Below are positions 27,563 to 36,329 of a stretch of 64,000 bases of DNA, piece after piece; position 1 is the stretch's first letter; each line of letters begins with the position of its first letter. The DNA comes from Methanosarcina horonobensis HB-1 = JCM 15518 (GTDB lineage Archaea; Halobacteriota; Methanosarcinia; Methanosarcinales; Methanosarcinaceae). Location: assembly GCF_000970285.1 (NCBI RefSeq), contig NZ_CP009516.1, forward strand, positions 2,459,036 to 2,523,035. Reading direction: 5' to 3'. The translations under genes were made by a program, and so were the position numbers. A model generated the notes under the pieces. That model saw only the letters and a list, made by a program, of their open reading frames with translations. It had not been told where the DNA came from and ran no database searches.

Positions 27563-28702
27563 ATGCCTTTTCATGTGATGCTGATCCCCACTCTTGGCTG
27601 TCCCGCTAATTGTAATTATTGTTGGAGTTCTGAAGAAAAATCTCCGATAATGAGTATTGACACTATCAAAGAAGTGGTCGAATGGCTTAAAATTTTCAGG
27701 CAGGACTCGGTTACTTTTACTTTCCATGGTGGAGAGCCACTCCTTGCGGGGGAAGAGTTTTACAGGGAAGCCTTGCCTTTACTGGCTGAAGGATTAAGTT
27801 CGAGGCATATTGCTTTTGCCATACAGACAAATCTATGGAAACTTACCCCGGAAATAGCCGAGATTTTTGCCAGGTACAATGTTCCTATTGGCTCGAGTCT
27901 TGACGGTCCGCAGGAGCTTAACGACCTGCAAAGGGGAAAAGGCTACTATGAAAAGACCATGAGAGGCTACGAAATTGCGAAAGCTCATGGGCTTACTGTA
28001 AGATTTATCACTACTTTTACTTCTCACTCCGTAAAGTTCAGGGAAGATATCTTTAATTTTTACCTGGATAAAGGTCTAACCCTGAAACTGCACCCCTGCC
28101 TGCCATCCTTGAAAGGCGACAACCCTGAAAAATGGGCGCTTGATCCTGAAGAGTACGGAGAACTTTTAATTTATCTTCTGGACAAGTATCTGGAAAATAT
28201 GGGTAAGATTGAGGTCATGAATATCGATCACCTGTGCAAATGCGTGTTTACAGGCAGAGGCACTGTCTGCACCTTTGTGGACTGCATGGGAGATACATTT
28301 GCGGTTGGCCCTGACGGAGGCATATACCCCTGCTACCGCTTCGTAGGCATGCCTGAGTATGTCATGGGAAATGTCTATGACCGCCCGACCATGGCAGACC
28401 TTGCCCAATCAGATGCCTGGAAACTCATGCACAAATTCAAGGAATTTGTGAATACTGCATGCGGAAACTGCGCCCATATCAAGTACTGCAGAGGCGGGTG
28501 CCCCTATAATGCCATAGTGCCCACGAACGGGGAGGTAAGAAGTGTCGACCCGCACTGTGTTGCCTATAAAATGATATTCGATGAAATAACCAGCCGGGTA
28601 AACCAGGAAATGTTCGGGTCAGGCGGCATGGATATGTTTATGCCCCAGACAATGAGACCTTCAAAGCCCGGCATAATGTCAATAATGCTTAAGAAAATTT
28701 GA
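27563..28702 (+). CDS. SPASM-domain radical SAM peptide-modifying enzyme (anSME-like)
   Basis: The 379-residue enzyme has the radical SAM cluster motif C13-x3-C17-x2-C20 (TLGCPANCNYCW) and the GGEP motif (FTFHGGEPLLAG) used for SAM binding. A cysteine-rich SPASM domain at about 230-345 (CTFVDCMGDTFAVGPDGG; YPCYRFVGM; ACGNCAHIKYCRGGCPYNA; DPHC) should bind two auxiliary [4Fe-4S] clusters. SPASM enzymes usually modify ribosomal peptides (thioether or C-C crosslinks) or mature sulfatases. No sulfatase is nearby, whereas a 46-aa two-CxxC peptide gene lies 450 bases downstream on the other strand. It resembles the methanogen peptide-modifying group known as TIGR04083 (from memory). The ATG follows AAAAGGTGCTTTAAAT. 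Confidence 0.9.
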   Translation: MPFHVMLIPTLGCPANCNYCWSSEEKSPIMSIDTIKEVVEWLKIFRQDSVTFTFHGGEPLLAGEEFYREALPLLAEGLSSRHIAFAIQTNLWKLTPEIAEIFARYNVPIGSSLDGPQELNDLQRGKGYYEKTMRGYEIAKAHGLTVRFITTFTSHSVKFREDIFNFYLDKGLTLKLHPCLPSLKGDNPEKWALDPEEYGELLIYLLDKYLENMGKIEVMNIDHLCKCVFTGRGTVCTFVDCMGDTFAVGPDGGIYPCYRFVGMPEYVMGNVYDRPTMADLAQSDAWKLMHKFKEFVNTACGNCAHIKYCRGGCPYNAIVPTNGEVRSVDPHCVAYKMIFDEITSRVNQEMFGSGGMDMFMPQTMRPSKPGIMSIMLKKI

Positions 28703-28723
28703 AAATAGGATTAAACGCATAGT

Positions 28724-28873
28724 TTAATCTTTCTTTTCCTTCTTTTCTACCTTTTCCCCTGGGCTTGTCCCTGGCTTTGCCATCAGATTCCAGAGCCGTT
28801 CCGCTTCGAGCCTGTCATCTTCAGTCAGGGGTGAGCTTTCGTAAAACCTGACACCATACGCGCCTTCGCACTT
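28724..28873 (-). pseudogene. Fragment of a small charged protein
   Basis: A minus-strand open frame reads KCEGAYGVRFYESSPLTEDD, then RLEAERLWNLMAKPGT and a lysine-rich tail to a TAA at 28726-28724. A TAA directly precedes the frame and no start codon lies near its beginning, so it appears to be the 3' part of a broken gene. It could instead be a small gene starting at the internal ATG. No family is recognised. It lies between the radical SAM gene and the Cys-rich peptide gene, on the peptide gene's strand. Confidence 0.35.
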
Positions 28874-29154
28874 TTAGGGAGGGATACAGGTAAATCAAAA
28901 AGGACCGAGTTTCGATCATGAAATATAATTTTGAATAGTTGCAATAATTATAGAGGAATGCCAGTTTTGGGATGAGTTTTATAATAGGATGAGTTTTATA
29001 ATAAAATGTGAATAAGAAGGAAGTAAATACTTAAGGTCTTTTATTATCTTCCGGGATTTTGATTGATTTCAATCACCAAATCCTGAAAATCAAATATAAG
29101 TTTTGAAAATCCCGGGAGATATTAAAAAACCTCAGTGTTCTTCATGCAGACTTC

Positions 29155-29295
29155 TCATGCGAAAATCATTATTGAATCGAGTCTTGCGGTACCTGCTTTT
29201 GTCCAGTAACTGCAAATGTCGCAGTATTGGGTCTCGCCATCAGAGCGCAGTTTCAGTTCAGCGTTGCATTTTGGACATGTTTTTAGATGTTTCAT
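29155..29295 (-). CDS. 46-aa Cys-rich peptide with two CxxC motifs
   Basis: The reading frame starts with ATG at 29295-29293 and ends with TGA at 29157-29155. The product begins MKHLKTCPKCNAELKL, continues RSDGETQYCDICSYWTKAG and ends TARLDSIMIFA. Cysteines at 7, 10, 25 and 28 form two CxxC knuckles 14 residues apart, like a miniature zinc ribbon. AAGGGG lies nine bases before the ATG. The size and pattern fit the small Cys-rich peptides found beside peptide-modifying radical SAM enzymes in methanogens (TIGR04165-like, from memory). The radical SAM gene 450 bases away is therefore a plausible partner. A plain zinc-binding protein is the main alternative. Confidence 0.7.
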   Translation of the reverse strand: MKHLKTCPKCNAELKLRSDGETQYCDICSYWTKAGTARLDSIMIFA

Positions 29296-29902
29296 GAATA
29301 AACCCCTTGATTTTTACTTTTAAACTTACTAAACGAATCTTTAGAATATGTAACTTTTTAAGATATATAGTTTTTTAGGATGTTTAATATATGTTTAATA
29401 TAAGAAGAAGCTCAGAGGTGCTGTATCTACTGTATCCCCCAATACAGTCTCTTCGAATATCATGCTCCCCCAAGCAAATGATTCGAAGAAAGGATCAGCA
29501 ACCTCCTGGAGATTCTTTCATGGCACTGGTTTGCAGTTCTCAGTTTACTCCTCTGTCTTATCTCCCAACTCCAGCACATAGTAATAGCATAAATTATATT
29601 AAATAAATTATATCAAAAATTGTTTTCAAGCAAAAAATAGCTTGATGTAAAAAGTTTCAAGCCTATTACAGATCTTCTAATGAGCAGGACTTATGCACTT
29701 ATAGTACAAAATAAAGTGCACTCGGCTTTGTGACTAGTTTAATTTTTTAATGTCCGTGAAATGATATCGATTTTAATTTCTAGAAGATCTTTCTGGAAAA
29801 TAAAAATTAATAAATAAAACAGTAGATAAGGATAATAAATAGAAGCATAAATAGAAGCATAAATAGAAGCAGCAAATAAAGCAATAAACAAGACCGGATA
29901 CG
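29296..29902. other. Intergenic region with short repeats
   Basis: No supported gene. The segment at about 29391-29446 resembles the 3' tail of the pseudogene at 4775-4860 (GAAGCTCAGAGGTGCTGT versus GAAACTCAGAGGCGCTGT on its coding strand). A 12-bp unit ATAAATAGAAGC is tandemly repeated three times at 29835-29870, just before the next gene. Confidence 0.5.
29835..29870. repeat. 12-bp tandem repeat, three copies
   Basis: ATAAATAGAAGC is repeated three times without gaps, 33 bases before the metallophosphoesterase start. It may affect spacing in the leader or promoter. Confidence 0.85.
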
Positions 29903-31093
29903 ATGACAGATAAAGGAAGGGATAGAAGAAAAATAAGTTTACTTTTTCCCGCTGTTTTTGCTATTTTTGTTTTAATCTATGCTGCCGGAAATTATTATGT
30001 GGGTTTACGCTTTTTTCAATCAATACAAAGTCTTATTGAGCCTTACTCTCTGTTCTACTGGAGCAGTTATGCGTTTCTTGCAACATCGCTTTTTGCAGCC
30101 AGACTGGGAAAGCGGTTTTATCCGGGATACATTAACGATCTTGTTGCTGCAACAGGAAATTACTGGCTGGGTGCTATTTATTATTCGCTCTTGATATGGG
30201 CAGGTACGGATACTCTTCATATCTTAACTAGTTTCATCTTTCCCGAAGCCCAGATAATTAAATACCCGTCATTTTACTGGGGTTTTGTAATTTTATCCTT
30301 TGTTTCCCTTCTTTTGTTATACGGAACCTGGAATGCGCGTCATCCACTGATTGTGCACTATGATATCACTATCAAAAAAGCAGTACATAATTTGCCAGAA
30401 CTCCATGTTGTTATGGTGTCCGATATACACCTTGGCTTCGTGGTTGATAGTGACTGCCTCAAAGCAATGGTTAACAGAATTAATGAACTTGATCCGGATA
30501 TTGTGTTTCTTGCCGGTGATACTATAGATGAGGATGTGAAGCTATTTGTCGATAATAAAATGCCGGAAATATTGAATAAGTTGCGTTCTAAATATGGCGT
30601 GTACGCAGTGCTTGGAAACCACGAATACATTGGTGGCAATAGTAAGCTGGCAGTGGAACATCTACAACAGGCTGGTATTAATGTACTGGTTGATAAATGC
30701 ATAAAAGTAAATAACCAGTTTTATGTAGCTGGTCGGGATGACCGGATGGCAGGTCGAGTGAATGGAAAACAGCGACTGGAGCTGTCCGGGATTTTAGACG
30801 GTATAGATCATAGTCTTCCGATTATTTTGCTAGATCACCAGCCCATTAATCTGGAGGAAGGACAGCTGAACGGAATTGATTTACAGTTATCCGGGCATAC
30901 GCATAACGGACAGTTTTTTCCCAATACCTTAATTTCTAAATGTGTGTTTGAAAACAGCTGGGGCTATTTGAGAAAAGGAGGATGTCAGATAATTGTTTCA
31001 GCCGGTTTCGGCACATGGGGCCCACCTATACGAATCGGTAGCAATTCTGAGATTACAGACATAACCATTTCTTTTGTGGAATCAAACGTATAA
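29903..31093 (+). CDS. Membrane-anchored metallophosphoesterase (YkuE/YaeI-like)
   Basis: The 396-residue protein has four to five N-terminal hydrophobic helices (about 12-150). A calcineurin-like phosphoesterase domain follows with all metal-binding motifs: MVSDIHLG, LAGDTIDED, GNHEYIGG, and LSGHTHNGQFFP near the C-terminus (IILLDHQP lies between). Family members of this layout include YkuE/YaeI-like enzymes that cleave phosphodiester or pyrophosphate bonds in lipid precursors. The true substrate here is unknown. It is monocistronic, with a 12-bp tandem repeat in the leader and no strong Shine-Dalgarno sequence (ACCGGATACG before ATG). Confidence 0.92.
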   Translation: MTDKGRDRRKISLLFPAVFAIFVLIYAAGNYYVGLRFFQSIQSLIEPYSLFYWSSYAFLATSLFAARLGKRFYPGYINDLVAATGNYWLGAIYYSLLIWAGTDTLHILTSFIFPEAQIIKYPSFYWGFVILSFVSLLLLYGTWNARHPLIVHYDITIKKAVHNLPELHVVMVSDIHLGFVVDSDCLKAMVNRINELDPDIVFLAGDTIDEDVKLFVDNKMPEILNKLRSKYGVYAVLGNHEYIGGNSKLAVEHLQQAGINVLVDKCIKVNNQFYVAGRDDRMAGRVNGKQRLELSGILDGIDHSLPIILLDHQPINLEEGQLNGIDLQLSGHTHNGQFFPNTLISKCVFENSWGYLRKGGCQIIVSAGFGTWGPPIRIGSNSEITDITISFVESNV

Positions 31094-31160
31094 ATGAACC
31101 TTACAGAACACTTTTAAGTTTGTCATTTAGTGAAAACTTACTTTTTCTGTTTTTGAGATA

Positions 31161-31170
31161 GTTTATATAG
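31161..31170 (+). promoter_or_regulatory. TATA box for a near-leaderless transcript
   Basis: GTTTATATAG lies about 30 bases before the ATG at 31193, so transcription would start within a few bases of the start codon. There is no Shine-Dalgarno sequence between them. Confidence 0.5.
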
Positions 31171-31192
31171 ATCCACTTTCTAAACTAAGCAT

Positions 31193-31564
31193 ATGAACGA
31201 GGGTAAGATCAAGAACACTATTACCAGAAGCTTTGAACTTCAGGACTACAGGATAGAAGGGGCGGAACTTTCTGGTTTCTGGGCGGACCTGCTCAGCAAA
31301 GAAGAACTGACAGTTGAAGTAAATTACAGGCCTGAAAACAAAAAAACCTTCAGTCCCGAAGAAATAGAAACTCTTACTCGCAAATTATGCAAAAAATGTA
31401 GTAATTTTGAATCTCAGCTTCCCAAAAACATAAAATGTGAGGTCACCTTTAAAGATTTCGGGGGGAAAGTTTACAAAACCGACCAGTCGAACTTTGAACT
31501 GCAGTCAGGGGAGATAGATGAGGTTAAGGTTGCTTACCGCTTCTATGTGGCTTATTACGTTTAA
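31193..31564 (+). CDS. Hypothetical protein, 123 aa
   Basis: No family is recognised. The protein is soluble and highly charged, with two adjacent cysteines in KLCKKCSNFES at about residue 66, aromatic residues near the C-terminus (YRFYVAYYV) and no signal peptide. A well-placed TATA box about 30 bases upstream and a clear ATG support it as a real, probably leaderless gene. The downstream gene is a TM2-like protein 143 bases away on the same strand; there is no evidence of co-transcription. Function unknown. Confidence 0.7.
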   Translation: MNEGKIKNTITRSFELQDYRIEGAELSGFWADLLSKEELTVEVNYRPENKKTFSPEEIETLTRKLCKKCSNFESQLPKNIKCEVTFKDFGGKVYKTDQSNFELQSGEIDEVKVAYRFYVAYYV

Positions 31565-31707
31565 TTCATTATTTTTAGTTCTTTATGTTTAATTCATTAC
31601 GTCTAATTTATATATTTAATTTTTCTATGTTTAATTTAAAATCATAAAGGTATCTCCAGGTAGAATAATTAATCAAAAAACCAGAAGCGTTTATAAGAGC
31701 GTGGAAC

Positions 31708-31953
31708 ATGTCTCAACCAAGAAAAAACCCGGGTGTTGCTGCTGTACTATCATTCTTCATTCCAGGTCTCGGGCAGATCTATAACGGGCAGATCATGAAA
31801 GGAATTATTTTTATCATTCTTGCCTCGATTTTCGGCTTCCTGACAGTAGTTTTAATCGGCTACATTCTCTATCCGCTGTTCTGGATCTATAACCTTTATG
31901 ACGCTTACAATACTGCTAGAGAGATAAACGAAAGGTATGGTGGATATTACTAA
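31708..31953 (+). CDS. Small TM2-like two-helix membrane protein
   Basis: The 81-residue protein begins SQPRKNPGVAAVLSFFIPG and carries GLGQIYNGQIMKGIIFIILA, followed by a second hydrophobic helix (FLTVVLIGYILYPLFWIYN) and YDAYNTAREINERY. This is the TM2/DUF5683-like pattern of a short helix pair with a G-x-G-Q-x-Y-x-G-x-x-x-x-G turn. TM2 proteins are small membrane proteins of uncertain role. It may share a region with the next two single-helix proteins on the same strand, which makes this a cluster of small membrane proteins. Confidence 0.82.
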   Translation: MSQPRKNPGVAAVLSFFIPGLGQIYNGQIMKGIIFIILASIFGFLTVVLIGYILYPLFWIYNLYDAYNTAREINERYGGYY

Positions 31954-32055
31954 AAATAAGGACATTAGTAAAATAAAACTTCAGGAAGAAATTTTCTTCC
32001 GTTTTTCAGAAACTGACAAATAGAACTCCCACCAACTTATTAATGGTGATTGGGA

Positions 32056-32250
32056 ATGAATATCGAAATCACATTTAATATGATAATCACTTTTTTGCTG
32101 ATTTCACTTGTTGCTCTGGCATTAATGTTCATTTATACGAAGAAAGTCACAAAAAAAATGCGGGAAGAAAAAGAGAGAGCTGAGGCTGAAAGAATTGCCC
32201 GGCAAATTGCTGAAAAGAAAAGGCTTAAAGAACTGATGGAGGAAAAATAA
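32056..32250 (+). CDS. Small single-TM protein with charged cytoplasmic helix, paralogue A
   Basis: The 64-residue protein has one N-terminal helix (NMIITFLLISLVALALMFIY) and a long charged coiled-coil-like tail (KKMREEKERAEAERIARQIA). The ATG at 32056 is chosen over an in-frame TTG two codons earlier because GGTGAT lies before it. It is a paralogue of the protein at 32641-32928: both share NM-x-x-x-FLL-x-S, MF-x-Y-x-K and KK-x-RE. No domain family is recognised; the pattern resembles membrane-anchored coiled-coil adaptors. Confidence 0.65.
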   Translation: MNIEITFNMIITFLLISLVALALMFIYTKKVTKKMREEKERAEAERIARQIAEKKRLKELMEEK

Positions 32251-32640
32251 TAAAAACTGATCGGTTTCCGGAAAAATGGAGAAAAAGAGAGAAACCCTTT
32301 AAACCCTTTATTCTGTGAAAAGTATCCTGCTTAAACGGTTAAAACTAATTTCTATTTTCCTTATTCTTTCTGTTTTCCTTATTCTTTCTGTTTTCCTTAT
32401 TCCTTTCTTCTGCTACTCAAATCACAGTTAAGATAATTATGAAGCTATCTTTTATAGCGACGAATAAATTAAAAAGAGATAAACTTATTTATTTAAATTA
32501 CTTTTAACAGTATAACTATAAACTAATGGATTCTCAAAAGCTACAGCCATCAAATATTAAACTAATCTTTAAAGATCTTGATATATAAATAACATAAGAG
32601 CCGATACGTAATATCAGAAATAACAGGGGAGGAACTATTT
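32251..32640. other. Intergenic AT-rich region with an 18-bp tandem repeat
   Basis: An 18-bp unit (TTTTCCTTATTCTTTCTG) repeats twice plus a partial third at 32355-32404. The pyrimidine-rich array resembles a terminator region. GGGGAGGAACTA at the right edge is the ribosome binding site of the next gene. Confidence 0.5.
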
Positions 32641-32928
32641 TTGGCTTTTGATCCTGAAACTTCACTTGGTACTTATGATCCAATACTCAATATGGTGCTC
32701 GTCTTTTTGCTTGCTTCAACTATAGTGCTGATATCCATGTTTGCCTATGCGAAGTACAGTGCGAAAAAATCGCGAGAAACGGAAAGAGTAGATGAAGCCG
32801 AAAAAGAGAGAATGAAAATAGAAAAGGAAAGAGAACAGGCAAGGAGGATAGAAGAAACAGGATACTCGGAAAGAGATGAAAAAGAATATGAAGATGACGA
32901 CTCTGATGATTCTGATGACGGTGAATAA
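32641..32928 (+). CDS. Small single-TM protein with charged tail, paralogue B
   Basis: The 95-residue protein has one transmembrane helix (NMVLVFLLASTIVLISMFAYAK, about 19-40), a charged helical tail with the same spacing as paralogue A, and a strongly acidic C-terminus (EYEDDDSDDSDDGE). The start is TTG, supported by GGGGAGG nine bases upstream. No domain family is recognised. The frames on the opposite strand are shadows of the repetitive tail. Confidence 0.65.
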   Translation: MAFDPETSLGTYDPILNMVLVFLLASTIVLISMFAYAKYSAKKSRETERVDEAEKERMKIEKEREQARRIEETGYSERDEKEYEDDDSDDSDDGE

Positions 32929-33476
32929 CAATAGCGAGCAAGTGAAGTGAGCAAGTGAATTCCCGGAAAGTTGGAAAAGAAGATTAAACTGTAGCAAAAA
33001 TTTACGTCCTGAGAGTTAGTATCTTAAACTTTTTTCATACTGTTGAAAATGAATAATTCACAAAATTATATTCTTCCGTGCTTCCTGCTATTATTATTTC
33101 CACAAAATCTGAGGAAGAATTAAATGCTATCTCATCGACCTCTACTTCATCGATCTCTACTGAGTTTCTGGTAGTCTTATCTCAGCCCGGATATTTACTG
33201 TTCTGCTATCTTAATTCGAGTGGATAGCTATAACGATAGCCCATTGAGTCCTAGAACAACTTAAATTGAAGTTTTAATAATCACTGGTCACACCTGTTGA
33301 TAGAATCAGTAGCACATTAATTTTATAACTCATCGGGTCAGAGCGTGAAGAATTTGCTTCCAATTTATATTCTCTCCGATAACAAATTATGAATTTCAGA
33401 TAACATAAAGTATTAAATAAACACAGACTAGTAATAATTACAGTTCAAATACAGTTCAAAATTCCAAGGTGAATGC
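32929..33476. other. Intergenic region upstream of the flavin reductase gene
   Basis: Apart from one possible decayed fragment (33035-33181, minus strand, see separate entry), nothing protein-like is seen. The right part is AT-rich and holds the promoter of the next gene. Confidence 0.45.
33035..33181 (-). pseudogene. Possible decayed acidic protein fragment
   Basis: A 48-codon minus-strand frame between two TGA stops reads TTRNSVEIDEVEVDEIAFNS and then SSDFVEIIIAGSTEEYNF before ending SFSTV. It has no start codon and is not longer than chance alone would allow, but its composition is protein-like. No family is recognised. Confidence 0.25.
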
Positions 33477-34079
33477 ATGAAACTAAAACCAAATAAAAGA
33501 GAACAAATCTTCCCCCTGCCTGTTGCCCTAATTTCAACAATTTCAAATCAGGGAGTCCGAAATGCGGCTCCATGGTCCAATATAACTCCAATTCTTCGCC
33601 CGCTTGATGAAGTGCTGCTTGCTTCCTGGCTCAAACGCGACACGCTCACAAACATCCGGGAAACAGGAGAGTTTGTTATTAATATCCCTCCTGTAGGGAT
33701 GGAAGAAGTTGTCATGGTCTGTTCTCGGAATTATCCGCCGGAAGTGGACGAATTTGAAATGGCAGGGCTGAAACCCCGTCTATCTGAGAAGGTAAAGGCT
33801 CCTGGCATTGAAGGATGCCTTGCATGGGCTGAATGCACCCTCATAGAGGAGATCCTGAGAGAAAAGTTCTCACTGATCATAGGAAAGGTCGTGAATCTGG
33901 AAGTTGATGAGAACTTTTTTGATGAAAAAGGCAGGATGGATTTCAAAAAAGCAAAACCTCTGTCCTGCATTCTTGGTCCAGAGGGCCTTACATTTACCTG
34001 CCCCAGAGACACCGGAAGATCGGCAGACTATTCTGAAATGTTTCTTGGAGGAAAAGGGGTTTTAAGCCCGATGCCCTGA
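33477..34079 (+). CDS. Flavin-reductase-family FMN-binding protein
   Basis: The 200-residue protein has the split-barrel flavin reductase pattern: FPLPVALISTISNQGVRNAA, then PWSNITPILRPLDEVLLASW, LKRDTLTNIRETGEFVINI and a C-terminal LSCILGPEGLTF. Members reduce FMN with NAD(P)H or bind flavin in electron transfer; in methanogens they are common and mostly uncharacterised. The ATG follows CAAGGTGAATGC, with AGGTG as ribosome binding site. It is monocistronic and converges with the uvr genes. Confidence 0.85.
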   Translation: MKLKPNKREQIFPLPVALISTISNQGVRNAAPWSNITPILRPLDEVLLASWLKRDTLTNIRETGEFVINIPPVGMEEVVMVCSRNYPPEVDEFEMAGLKPRLSEKVKAPGIEGCLAWAECTLIEEILREKFSLIIGKVVNLEVDENFFDEKGRMDFKKAKPLSCILGPEGLTFTCPRDTGRSADYSEMFLGGKGVLSPMP

Positions 34080-34243
34080 GCTTAGGCATTACTGTCGAAA
34101 ACTCACTGGCTAAAAAGTTCTGGTAAAATATTTTAACTAATAATGTTTTGGGACTAACATTGAGACAAATAAGAAAAATTAATTTCCTTTGCGGGCAGGT
34201 GAGATAGCTGACTTCATCCAAGGCTCAGCCATCTCAATCCACT

Positions 34244-36256
34244 TCATACCGCTTTTACTTCTTTTTCCAGCCTCTTTATTAGCTCTCTGAGCTGGATCGC
34301 ACGCTCGAAGTCCAGCCTGTCAGCAGCTTCTCTCATCTCTGCATCCAGCTCGACAATCACGTTGGGAATATCGGTCTTCGGGATATGTTTGGTATCTGTG
34401 ATATCTACGACTTTTTCCCGTATGGGTTTTCGAATGGTTGTCGGAACAATGCCGTGTTCTCTGTTATAGGCGATCTGCATTGCACGGCGACGTTCGGTTT
34501 CCTGTACGGCTTTTTTGATTGAATCGGTCATGTTGTCGGCGTAGAGGACAACTCTTGAACTGGAGTTCCGGGCTGCGCGGCCTATGATCTGGATGAGGCT
34601 CTTTGAGTCCCTGAGGAAACCTTCCTTGTCTGCGTCGAGGATTCCGATAAAGCCCACTTCGGGAATGTCAAGCCCTTCTCTGAGCAGGTTGATCCCGACA
34701 AGAACATCAAATTTGCCAAGGCGCAGTTCACGGATGATTTCTGTCCTTTCTATGGTCTTGATGTCCGAGTGCAGATAGCGAGCTTTGATTTCATTTCTCG
34801 CTAAGAATTCAGTCAGCTCTTCTGCGAGCTTTTTGGTAAGGGTGGTCACAAGGGCGCGATCTCCTCTATCCACGATTTTCCGGATCTCCTGCATAACGTC
34901 CCTGACCTGACCCTCGAGTGGGCGTACTTCAATCTCTGGATCAACAAGACCTGTCGGGCGGATGATCTGTTCTACAACCTGGGCGGAGTGTTCCCGCTCA
35001 TAGTCTGAAGGAGTTGCAGAGACAAAGATCACGTTTTTCATGTACTTTTCAAACTCGTCAAACTTAAGCGGCCTGTTGTCAAAAGCGCTGGGTAGTCTGA
35101 AACCGTAATCGACCAGGCTCTTTTTCCTGGACCGGTCTCCATTATACATTCCGTGAAGCTGGGGAATAGTCTGATGGCTCTCATCAATAACCAGGAGAAA
35201 GTCATCAGGGAAATAGTCAAGCAAGCAGAAAGGCTGCTCTCCGGGCTGCCTGTGGTCAAAGTGTCTCGAATAGTTTTCTATGCCCTTGCAGCTGCCGGTC
35301 TCCTGAATCATCTCCATATCATAAAGCGTGCGCTGCTTTAACCTATGGGACTCGAGCAGCCCAAGTTCGGGCAGGCGCTCTTCAAGCTCTTCAAGGATGG
35401 ACTGGATTGCGCTTTTCTGCTCCTCTTCAGGAATAACATAGTGCCTTGCAGGGTAGACGAAGAAATAGTCCATGTCTTCTTTCCGCTGCCCTGTTTGCTT
35501 ATCCACTTCGGAAATCCGGTCTACTTCATCCCCGAAAAGTTCTACCCGAATGATATCATCGAAGTAACCGGGGATGATGTCAATCGTATCCCCTTTTACT
35601 CGAAAGCGCCCTGGCATGAGTTCAAGGTCATTTCTTTCAAACTGGATATCGATGAGTTTTTCAAGGATTTCCTTTCTCTGAACCTTATCTCCAACCTTAA
35701 GTTCAAACCCCATCTTCTGGAAGTTCTCAGGGTTGCCCAGACCATAGATGCAGGATACCGACGCCACCACAATCACGTCCTGCCTGGACATCAGGGAGGC
35801 TGTAGCTGCAAGACGCATCTGCTCAATCTTCGGGTTTATCTGGGCATCTTTTTCAATATACTGGTCCTTGGCAGGAAGATAGGACTCAGGCTGGTAATAG
35901 TCATAGTATGAGACAAAGTACTCAACGCGGTTTTCAGGGAAGAACTCCCTGAACTCATTGTACAGCTGGGCAGCCAGGGTTTTGTTATGGGCGATAACAA
36001 GGGTCGGCTTTCTGACCTGGTTTATAACATTTGCAACTGTATAGGTCTTACCGGATCCTGTAACCCCTAACAGGGTCTGGAACTGCTCCCCTTTCTTCAG
36101 CCCCTCCACAAGTTTTTCTATTGCCTGCGGCTGGGACCCTTTAGGCTCAAAATCGGAAACCAGTTTAAACTGAGGGCTGTCCCAGTAATGTGCATCGTGT
36201 ATTGTTTCGAACTTTTTATCGGATAACGCCTCGGGTGTCCGGCTGGTAACTTTCAT
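34244..36256 (-). CDS. uvrB: Excinuclease ABC subunit UvrB
   Basis: The 670-residue helicase-like subunit carries Walker A (GVTGSGKTYTVAN), the beta-hairpin region used for strand insertion (YYDYYQPESYLPAKDQYIEK), DEAD-type motif II (LLVIDESHQTIPQ), helicase motifs V-VI (GINLLREGLDIPEVG; QIIGRAARN) and the C-terminal UVR domain (IVELDAEMREAADRLDFERA). It forms the damage-verifying core of bacterial nucleotide excision repair with UvrA and UvrC. In archaea these genes are a bacterial acquisition found in some methanogens and haloarchaea. It is last in a uvrA-uvrC-uvrB cluster, 73 bases after uvrC. Length matches bacterial UvrB (about 670 aa). Confidence 0.98.
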   Translation of the reverse strand: MKVTSRTPEALSDKKFETIHDAHYWDSPQFKLVSDFEPKGSQPQAIEKLVEGLKKGEQFQTLLGVTGSGKTYTVANVINQVRKPTLVIAHNKTLAAQLYNEFREFFPENRVEYFVSYYDYYQPESYLPAKDQYIEKDAQINPKIEQMRLAATASLMSRQDVIVVASVSCIYGLGNPENFQKMGFELKVGDKVQRKEILEKLIDIQFERNDLELMPGRFRVKGDTIDIIPGYFDDIIRVELFGDEVDRISEVDKQTGQRKEDMDYFFVYPARHYVIPEEEQKSAIQSILEELEERLPELGLLESHRLKQRTLYDMEMIQETGSCKGIENYSRHFDHRQPGEQPFCLLDYFPDDFLLVIDESHQTIPQLHGMYNGDRSRKKSLVDYGFRLPSAFDNRPLKFDEFEKYMKNVIFVSATPSDYEREHSAQVVEQIIRPTGLVDPEIEVRPLEGQVRDVMQEIRKIVDRGDRALVTTLTKKLAEELTEFLARNEIKARYLHSDIKTIERTEIIRELRLGKFDVLVGINLLREGLDIPEVGFIGILDADKEGFLRDSKSLIQIIGRAARNSSSRVVLYADNMTDSIKKAVQETERRRAMQIAYNREHGIVPTTIRKPIREKVVDITDTKHIPKTDIPNVIVELDAEMREAADRLDFERAIQLRELIKRLEKEVKAV

Positions 36257-36329
36257 GAAATCAAGACCTTCTTAAGCATCTGGAATCGATTACTGCATTA
36301 TTACTGCATTTATTACTGTATCAGTGATT

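Noticed and set aside
28950-29005. Possible third MITE end (GTTTTGGGATGAGTTT)
   Set aside because: Only one end resembles the 43-kb MITE terminus; no matching inverted partner was found nearby.
35345-35911. 188-codon plus-strand frame inside uvrB
   Set aside because: Overlaps a fully conserved uvrB in the opposite strand; no independent motif.
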